From: an uncultured Bergeyella sp.
GTDB taxonomy: Bacteria > Bacteroidota > Bacteroidia > Flavobacteriales > Weeksellaceae
Direction: 5' to 3'
DNA: 49,381 nt
Assembly: GCA_916710115.1 (NCBI GenBank)
Contig: CAKAOY010000001.1
Coordinates: 1 to 49,381 of the forward strand
Below the pieces are notes generated by a model. The model saw only the letters and a list, made by a program, of their open reading frames with translations. It made no database searches and was not told the origin of the DNA. Of this stretch, positions 43,562 to 49,381 are shown piece by piece. Every line of letters starts with the position of its first letter. The first letter of the stretch is position 1. Both the position numbers and the translations under genes were made by a program.

Positions 43562-44017
43562 ATGAAAAATCTATTATTTAAACAACAAATAATATTATTC
43601 GTAATAGCAGGCGGGTTGAGTGCAATGGTGGAGGTAGGAAGTTTTAAAATTTTTAGTACGATAATTCCGCGTATTTTAGACATAGAGAATAATTTCTATG
43701 GGATAAAATATATGTTTAGTAATATATTTTCATCGTTATTGGGAGTTTTTAGTAATTATTTTTTTAGTATTTGGTTTGTGTTTAAGCAAGGGAAATACTC
43801 TAAGCGTAAGGAATTTTTATATTTTACAGGAATATCAATATTATCTAATTTGTTGAGTTTGATGATTTTTCAAATTTTCTTTAATTGGGTGTTTATCAAT
43901 AATATAAATATTGTTATTTATACATTTAGTCCTAAGATAGTCAGTAAAATTTCGGCAATTTTAGTAGTTTCTTTATTGACATATGTTATTAAAAAAAGAT
44001 TAATTTTCAACGGATAG
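43562..44017 (+). CDS. GtrA-like membrane protein
   Basis: A 151-residue inner-membrane protein with four hydrophobic helices. QQIILFVIAGGLSAMVEVGSFKIF and FSNYFFSIWFVFKQG match the GtrA/DPMS-domain pattern (FxxxG...N(Y)xxxxxWvF). Members help flip or use polyprenyl-phosphate-linked sugars. The acyltransferase gene follows after 2 nt, suggesting an envelope-lipid or glycan operon. The ATG at 43562 is preferred over the TTG at 43544, which lies inside the promoter box. Confidence 0.83.
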   Translation: MKNLLFKQQIILFVIAGGLSAMVEVGSFKIFSTIIPRILDIENNFYGIKYMFSNIFSSLLGVFSNYFFSIWFVFKQGKYSKRKEFLYFTGISILSNLLSLMIFQIFFNWVFINNINIVIYTFSPKIVSKISAILVVSLLTYVIKKRLIFNG

Positions 44018-44019
44018 AA

Positions 44020-44766
44020 ATGATGGCATTAAACGATAAAATAGGTACTTATGGTAGTTATTTATGGCGTATATGGTTTGTTGTATTAGCTTTTAGTCTT
44101 ACGGTGGTAGCATTTTTACCTGTTTTTGTTTTGTCGTTTAACAAAAAACATTACCGATATGCCTACTTTTTTATCAGGATATGGAGTATTTTTCTTTTTT
44201 ATGGGATGGGATTAAGGTATGATTTAATAAATAATTCTGGGCAGAAAATTGATAGAAAAAATCAGTATATCATTATTTCTAATCATACTTCGATGATGGA
44301 TATAATGCTAATGTGTGTATTGTTTCCGTATCATCCGATTTGTTTTGTTGGAAAACAAGAATTAGAAAAAATTCCCATTTTTGGCTTGATTTACAAGAGA
44401 ATATGTGTAATGGTTGATAGGAATTCTTCCCAAAGTAGAGCCAAAGTATATGAAAAATGTGCTGAAAGAATATCCCAAAAAAATAGTATTGTGATTTTCC
44501 CCGAGGGGGGGATACCTGATGATACGAATGTTGTATTAGATAAATTTAAAGATGGAGCATTCAAAATATCAGAAGAGCATTGTCTTCCAATAGTGGTTTT
44601 TACTTTTTCGGGATTAAAAAAAATCTTCCCTTATGATAATTCTAAGGGAAGACCTGGTAGAGTGAAGGTTTATCTTAATAGTATCCTTGAACCATCCCAA
44701 AGTTCTATCAATAAAAATAAGGCCTTTGAGATGATTGAAAATACACTTCTTAATAGCAATCAGTAA
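44020..44766 (+). CDS. lysophospholipid/1-acylglycerol-3-phosphate acyltransferase (PlsC family)
   Basis: A 248-residue membrane-associated acyltransferase. Motif I is NHTSMMD (88-94, NHX4D with catalytic His89 and Asp94), and motif III is FPEGG (160-164). An N-terminal helix (about 17-40) anchors it. It would acylate lysophosphatidic acid or another lysolipid in phospholipid synthesis. It follows GtrA by 2 nt. Its last 17 nt overlap the convergent PepSY reductase gene, and no terminator separates them. Confidence 0.9.
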   Translation: MMALNDKIGTYGSYLWRIWFVVLAFSLTVVAFLPVFVLSFNKKHYRYAYFFIRIWSIFLFYGMGLRYDLINNSGQKIDRKNQYIIISNHTSMMDIMLMCVLFPYHPICFVGKQELEKIPIFGLIYKRICVMVDRNSSQSRAKVYEKCAERISQKNSIVIFPEGGIPDDTNVVLDKFKDGAFKISEEHCLPIVVFTFSGLKKIFPYDNSKGRPGRVKVYLNSILEPSQSSINKNKAFEMIENTLLNSNQ

Positions 44767-46927
44767 GGATTTTGCCTTCTTTTTTATAAAAATCTATTGA
44801 ATTAAGTTTATTCTTTTCGCAGATTTTAGATAGTGTGGTTTCAATATCTTTTTGCATTCTTAGAGAACCACAAATCATTATTACTCCATTATTTTGTAAA
44901 ATATCCACAAAAATTAGTTCGTCTTCATTTACTAAATCCATCACATATTTTGGCATTTCCGAACGCGAATAACCTATTTTTAAAGATGTATTAATCTGGT
45001 TACGAGCAATATTTGTAAAGTTATTTGTAGCTTCTGTCTGATGGCAGAATCCACAATATAAATATTTTTCAGTATCTTTAAAGTCCAACATTCCCAAAAA
45101 TGGTGCAATACCTGTTCCATTGGCTATCATTGCTACTTTTTGAATTTTTTGAGGGAAATGGAAATGTCTATTTTCTAATATTCTTGCTTGAATATTTGTT
45201 CCTAATCCTAGATTATATAGAAATTGAGACCCTAACCCATCTTTGTGTAACTTCACGAAAAGCCGAATATTTTCTCCCATTTTACCAATAGAATATTGTC
45301 TCTCTCGATGGTCATTAGCTGGATAAATGGTCAAAATATCCCCGGATTGGAAATCTACTTTTTCAGGCTTTAGGATAATGCTAAAAGTTTTGTTTTCTGT
45401 ATCTAATGGAGTTTTAGCAATTACTTTGAAAAGTGATAAATTTTCATTTTTTTGTTCATAATCACAGATATTAGTATTAAGTTTTATACCTGATTTTTGA
45501 GAAAAATCTTGTACCCACGCTGTAAAATCACTTGGAGAGCGGTCGTTGATTGTATGCAAAGAGATTAATTCTTTTGCCCAAGGCTGATTTTTTAAAAGAG
45601 AATTAACTCTTTTTGCAAAACCACAGAAAAATTGATAACTTTTTGAGCCAAAACCAATTACAGAAAATTCGATTTTGTTGTTTTGAGAGTATTTTAGTAA
45701 TAAATTTTCAAATTTATCAGCATTGCAGGGCGGAGCTCCCTCACCATAGGTAGATGTAAATATGATGATTTTTTTTGCGTTATTAAATGTTTTATAATCA
45801 TTAAGATAATTTATGAAAACTTTTTCGCCTAAATTTAACAATTGTTCTTGGATTTTGTTTGCAAATTCTAATGTAGTACCATTTTCAGACCCTACCAAAA
45901 TTATAAATTCAGCATCATTTGGGTGAAATTTGTTTTTAATTTTTGTTTTAGTTCGTCTTATCGTGATGGCGAAACCAGTGTAAATGAATCCCAAAATCCC
46001 CAATGAAGCGATACCTAAAATACCAGCCCAAACGATATTTGTTTTTCCTGTATGTAGGTTTAAGCTGAGATTTCGCAAAATTTCGTAGGTTGGCAGTTTT
46101 GTTTCTTTTGTTACTTCTCCTGAAAATGCATTGATTTCCAATTCTCTATCTTTCAGTTTTAATACAAAATTTTCTTCAGGGTCGCCTTCTGAAAATGGAA
46201 ATTCTATTTGTTTAACTTCCGATAAAGAAGTTTTTTTGAAGATAGGAAAATCCTCTAAATTTACTTGTTTTTCTATATTTTTATTTGGAGTTTTAATGAT
46301 GGTAGGTTTTGTTTTTGGAAGTAGCTCAAATCGATAAATAAATAGATAACTACCAGTAAAAGAAAGTATCATTATTGGAATAAGGAGCCATCGGCCTGCT
46401 ACGATATGAAACCACTGCGGAAAATAATCATCATGTATTTTGGTAAAAAAATTAGTAAATCCATTTTGTCTTTTGATGATAAGAATAACCCCTGTAATAG
46501 ATATTAAAAATAGAAAAAATGAAACAATACCTACTGCGAAGCGCCCCTTTTCGTGTAATAATAAGGAGCGATGTAGGGCTTTTGTATCGTTAATAAATTC
46601 TGATTTTTTTATAGGTTTTCCTAAAATTTTACCATTATTTGGATTAACAATAGCCTTCACCTCGTTGCCATCAGCATCATAGGCGAGGATTTTTACAAAA
46701 TCATTATGGTTGATACTAATTTCTGTAATTTCAGGGTATTGCTTTTTTAGGGCAGAGATACTTTGTGCGACATTTAACTGCTCAAAATTATCAACTCTGT
46801 ATGGATATTTCAGTTTGTTAATGATGATATTTCCAGAAAGAATAGTTCCTGTAATGGATATAACAATTAAAAATAATGATATAGTAATCGCTAAAAGAAG
46901 ATGAGAAATTCTCCAAAATGAATTCAT
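44750..46927 (-). CDS. PepSY-TM / flavodoxin / ferredoxin-reductase fusion (sulfite-reductase flavoprotein alpha-like)
   Basis: A 725-residue inner-membrane diflavin reductase. Residues 1-330 are a PepSY-associated TM module with helices at about 8-30, 130-152, 180-198 and 298-322. His119, His125, His174 and His292 at the helix ends are candidate haem ligands. Flavodoxin-like FMN domain at about 341-480 (ILVGSENGTTLEFANK). The FAD domain has RQYSIGK, and the NAD(P) domain has ANGTGIAPFLGML and MICGSLRMQKD. Such proteins pass NADPH electrons across the membrane, probably to reduce Fe(III)-siderophores; this is inferred. No siderophore receptor is adjacent. Confidence 0.87.
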   Translation of the reverse strand: MNSFWRISHLLLAITISLFLIVISITGTILSGNIIINKLKYPYRVDNFEQLNVAQSISALKKQYPEITEISINHNDFVKILAYDADGNEVKAIVNPNNGKILGKPIKKSEFINDTKALHRSLLLHEKGRFAVGIVSFFLFLISITGVILIIKRQNGFTNFFTKIHDDYFPQWFHIVAGRWLLIPIMILSFTGSYLFIYRFELLPKTKPTIIKTPNKNIEKQVNLEDFPIFKKTSLSEVKQIEFPFSEGDPEENFVLKLKDRELEINAFSGEVTKETKLPTYEILRNLSLNLHTGKTNIVWAGILGIASLGILGFIYTGFAITIRRTKTKIKNKFHPNDAEFIILVGSENGTTLEFANKIQEQLLNLGEKVFINYLNDYKTFNNAKKIIIFTSTYGEGAPPCNADKFENLLLKYSQNNKIEFSVIGFGSKSYQFFCGFAKRVNSLLKNQPWAKELISLHTINDRSPSDFTAWVQDFSQKSGIKLNTNICDYEQKNENLSLFKVIAKTPLDTENKTFSIILKPEKVDFQSGDILTIYPANDHRERQYSIGKMGENIRLFVKLHKDGLGSQFLYNLGLGTNIQARILENRHFHFPQKIQKVAMIANGTGIAPFLGMLDFKDTEKYLYCGFCHQTEATNNFTNIARNQINTSLKIGYSRSEMPKYVMDLVNEDELIFVDILQNNGVIMICGSLRMQKDIETTLSKICEKNKLNSIDFYKKEGKILTDCY

Positions 46928-46980
46928 AAATTTACATTATCTATTTTAAAATTGCGAAAATAAGAAAATTATATTAAAAA

Positions 46981-47655
46981 TTACAAACAATTATTAATAA
47001 TTAATACAATTTCGCCTTTTAATGTTTTAGATTTTGAAAATGCAATTAATTCATCAATAGTACCACGCTTAGTTTCTTCAAATTTTTTAGAAATTTCTCT
47101 ACTGAGACTTATCTTGGTATTTTCTCCAAAAAATTCCTTAATCTGTTCTAATGTTGTATTGATTTTATGGGGACTTTCGTAGAGGACAATTGTTTTTTTC
47201 TCTTCTGCAAGTTGTTTTAGTTTCGTTTGTCTTCCTTTTTTTTGAGGAAGAAATCCAGCAAAATAAAAATCGTGATTAGGAAGGCCGGAAACAACCAATG
47301 CTGGCACAAATGCCGTAGCACCAGGTAGGCAAATCATCTCAATATCATTTTCAGTACCTATTTTTGCGAGTAAATAACCAGGGTCAGATATTCCAGGGGT
47401 ACCAGCATCGGTGATAATAGCAATGTTTTGCCCATTTTTTAAGTCATCAATTACCCTTTGTGTAGTGTGATGTTCATTATGTAAGTGATAGGATTTCAGA
47501 GGTTTAGATATTTCAAAATGTTTCAATAGAATCCCAGAAGTTCTTGTATCTTCGCATAGGATATAATCAACCTCTTTCAAGACTTTGAGTGCTCTGAAAG
47601 TCATATCCTCTAAATTTCCAATAGGTGTCGGAACAAAATATAAAATACCTGCCAT
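46981..47655 (-). CDS. rsmI: 16S rRNA 2'-O-methyltransferase RsmI
   Basis: Methylates the ribose of C1402 of 16S rRNA. 224 residues from the ATG at 47655 (MAGILYFVPTPIGNLEDMT). The open frame runs upstream to 47733, but that part passes through the TATTTTTG promoter box at 47683-47690. Family motifs are YFVPTPIGNLEDMTFRAL, EDTRTSGILLKHF and IITDAGTPGISDPG of the tetrapyrrole methylase fold. FYFAGFLPQKKG and VLYESPHK also match. Monocistronic. Confidence 0.93.
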   Translation of the reverse strand: MAGILYFVPTPIGNLEDMTFRALKVLKEVDYILCEDTRTSGILLKHFEISKPLKSYHLHNEHHTTQRVIDDLKNGQNIAIITDAGTPGISDPGYLLAKIGTENDIEMICLPGATAFVPALVVSGLPNHDFYFAGFLPQKKGRQTKLKQLAEEKKTIVLYESPHKINTTLEQIKEFFGENTKISLSREISKKFEETKRGTIDELIAFSKSKTLKGEIVLIINNCL

Positions 47656-47682
47656 TATATATAAATAATATGTGTATGTTGG

Positions 47683-47690
47683 CAAAAATA
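47683..47690 (-). promoter_or_regulatory. -7 promoter element (TATTTTTG) for rsmI
   Basis: Exact TAnnTTTG on the - strand, 27 nt before the ATG at 47655. Confidence 0.6.
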
Positions 47691-47751
47691 CCATTTTTAT
47701 ATCAAATAAATAGAATATTGTGATGTATAACAAAGCTAATTTATTACATAA

Positions 47752-47782
47752 TTGTTGGAATCATTTAATTTTTCTATTTTTG
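47752..47782 (+). promoter_or_regulatory. promoter: TTG, 20-bp spacer, TATTTTTG, for rmuC
   Basis: TTG at 47752-47754 and TATTTTTG at 47775-47782 have near-ideal spacing, 20 nt before the ATG at 47803. Confidence 0.7.
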
Positions 47783-47802
47783 AAGGGTAAAAAAATTTAA
47801 TT

Positions 47803-49254
47803 ATGGATTTATTATTTGCTATGACATTTGGTATTGTTTTGGGAGGTGTAGCGGTTTATCTCTATATGAAGTCTTCGTGGATTTCTCGTACTAATTTTGA
47901 TCAGATTCAACAAGAATTACTCAGAAAAGAAGTTGAAAATTCTACAACATTCGATAAAATCACAGATTTACAGAGTAAATTGAAAGAAGTGGAGGCTAAA
48001 AATGATAGTTTCCAGGAAACAACCAGTAGGCAGAGAGAAGAAATTGCCGAAAAAACAAAGGAAATAGGTTTTCAGAAACAGAATATAATTGAGTATGAAG
48101 CCGAAAATAAGTCACTTCAAATAAAATTGGACAAAGTGAATCAAGAAAATAGCAATTATATAAAGGAATTAGCAAAAATGAGAGCTGAAAATGAAAGTTT
48201 GGCATCATCTATAAAAATTCAAAAAGAGGCTGTGGAGAAACTTCAAGAGACCTCAAAATTGCAGTTTGAGAATATCGCTAATAAAATCTTAGAACAAAAA
48301 ACAGAAAAATTTACTCAAACCAATCGTGAAACCTTAGATTCTATTCTGAAACCTCTTGGAGAAAACATAAATTCTTTCAAAGAACAAGTGGAAAAAGTCT
48401 ATGAAAATGAAGCTCGAGAGAGAACATCTCTTAATACTACTATTAAAATGATGATGGAACAATCTAATAAAATCAGCCAAGAAGCTAATAACCTTGCAAC
48501 AGCCTTAAAAGGAAGTACCAAAGTACAAGGAGATTGGGGAGAGATGATTTTAGAACGAATATTAGAGAATTCTGGACTTACCGAGGGTAGAGAGTATTAT
48601 ACCCAAATGAATTTCAAGAATGAAGAAGGAGAAAACCAACGCCCAGATATAGTATTACAGCTTCCAAAAAATCAAAAAGTAGTTATAGACTCAAAGGTAT
48701 CTCTTAACTCCTATGAAAAAATGACTTCGTCGGAAACATCAGAGGAACAAAAACATTTCTTAGATTCTCATATTCTGGCGATGAAAGCTCATATAGATAC
48801 TTTGGCTAAAAAACAATATCATAAGTTAGATGGTTCATTGGATTTTACAATTATGTTTGTTCCAATAGAGTCTGCTTTCTTGGTTGCTATGCAAAATGAT
48901 GCAAACCTATGGAACTACGCTTATAATAAACAAGTGATAATTTTGAGCCCAACAAACCTTATTGCTTATCTAAAATTGATTTCCGAAATATGGGATAGAA
49001 CCTATCAAAATGAAAATGCCGACAAAATAGCTAAACAAGCTGCAGATTTATATAGTAAGTTTGTAGGATTTACCGAAGATTTAATAAAATTGGGTAAAAA
49101 TATGGATACAGCAAAAAGATCTTATGATGATGCAATGAACAAATTATGCGATGGAAAAGGGAATGTTATTAAAAAAATAGAAAAATTTAAGGATATGGGG
49201 GTGAAATCTACTAAAAGTATACCTTTAGAGTTGATAGATAAATCATCAATATAA
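47803..49254 (+). CDS. rmuC: DNA recombination protein RmuC
   Basis: A 483-residue protein that limits inversions at short inverted repeats in E. coli. It has an N-terminal transmembrane helix (about 3-22), a long coiled coil (about 30-180) and the RmuC domain (about 190-450), in which STKVQGDWGEMILERILENSG, RPDIVLQLP, VVIDSKVSL and FVPIESAFL are the family motifs, related to the PD-(D/E)XK nuclease fold. Strong promoter; the 3' end and following 127 bp show no further gene. Confidence 0.93.
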   Translation: MDLLFAMTFGIVLGGVAVYLYMKSSWISRTNFDQIQQELLRKEVENSTTFDKITDLQSKLKEVEAKNDSFQETTSRQREEIAEKTKEIGFQKQNIIEYEAENKSLQIKLDKVNQENSNYIKELAKMRAENESLASSIKIQKEAVEKLQETSKLQFENIANKILEQKTEKFTQTNRETLDSILKPLGENINSFKEQVEKVYENEARERTSLNTTIKMMMEQSNKISQEANNLATALKGSTKVQGDWGEMILERILENSGLTEGREYYTQMNFKNEEGENQRPDIVLQLPKNQKVVIDSKVSLNSYEKMTSSETSEEQKHFLDSHILAMKAHIDTLAKKQYHKLDGSLDFTIMFVPIESAFLVAMQNDANLWNYAYNKQVIILSPTNLIAYLKLISEIWDRTYQNENADKIAKQAADLYSKFVGFTEDLIKLGKNMDTAKRSYDDAMNKLCDGKGNVIKKIEKFKDMGVKSTKSIPLELIDKSSI

Positions 49255-49381
49255 TTTTTAGATTGTTTTTATCATATATAGAATACGATTATTAAATTTC
49301 GTTATTTGGTGTTTGATAATGGATAATTGTTTAAAAATTTTTCTTATTGTGTATCAGATATTTAGTGATTTTTGGTAAATT

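Noticed and set aside
42800..43683. N-terminally extended version of the multi-pass membrane protein
   Set aside because: The extra 67 codons overlap gtrA antisense and run through both divergent promoters; the ATG at 43482 fits the promoter.
47656..47733. Extended N-terminus of RsmI
   Set aside because: Lies across the -7 box; RsmI proteins begin at the M(A)GILYFVPTPIGN segment.

Overview
The window is low-GC bacterial DNA. Its gene content and promoter grammar point to a flavobacterium (Bacteroidota, Flavobacteriales), perhaps a Weeksellaceae-type genus. The evidence is: a recurrent TAnnTTTG -7 element, often with TTG about 19-20 bp upstream, in place of a sigma70 -10 box; no consistent Shine-Dalgarno sequences; and families typical of the phylum (DUF4296, DUF3127, DUF5689, DUF2797, RprY-like regulator, PepSY/flavodoxin reductase, GH3). 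The genus is not resolved. The window is almost entirely chromosomal housekeeping; I see no phage, insertion sequence, CRISPR array or defence island.

Layout. 0-14 kb is mostly + strand: a DUF6483-like protein, tadA, a GH3 protein, fumC, a polyprenol-phosphate mannosyltransferase with a DUF4296 lipoprotein, an NlpC/P60 lipoprotein (-), a YkgJ-type cysteine-cluster protein, a TrmH-family methyltransferase, NAD kinase, a class A penicillin-binding protein, oligopeptidase B, a DEDDy exonuclease and a MIP18/SufT-type Fe-S assembly factor. 14-19 kb is - strand: DUF2797, rpiB, mutS, sodA. clpB (+) diverges from sodA across a spacer carrying a 42-bp-spaced direct repeat. A LolC/E-type permease and rbfA (-) follow. 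Next comes a 517-bp very AT-rich gap with five DnaA-box-like sites, my best candidate for a replication origin, and then class II fructose-bisphosphate aldolase (+).

25-36 kb: a GT9 glycosyltransferase and sufE (-), mreD-mreC-mreB (-), a TonB-dependent receptor with a DUF5689 lipoprotein (+), and PBP2/mrdA (+). The cell-wall elongation genes are therefore split, with mrdA on the far side of mreB in the opposite orientation. 36-49 kb: a two-component system (-), an unrecognised lipoprotein, a tRNA operon (Leu-UAG, Gly-GCC, Leu-UAA), a DUF3127 protein with an SSB-like acidic tail, an XRE regulator whose promoter lies in an inverted repeat, an APH-fold kinase, three small membrane or unknown genes, GtrA and lysophospholipid acyltransferase (+), a PepSY-flavodoxin-FAD reductase, rsmI (-) and rmuC (+).

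Genes are arranged as short operons separated by strong intrinsic terminators, many of them bidirectional between convergent genes. Several -7 boxes lie only 4-8 nt from the start codon, which implies leaderless or nearly leaderless mRNAs. Using promoter positions I corrected several starts to downstream ATGs. Functional themes are envelope growth (PBP1A, PBP2, MreBCD, NlpC), genome maintenance (MutS, RmuC, exonuclease, DUF3127), Fe-S and stress functions (SufE, SufT-like, SOD, ClpB), and nutrient or iron uptake (TonB/DUF5689, PepSY reductase).
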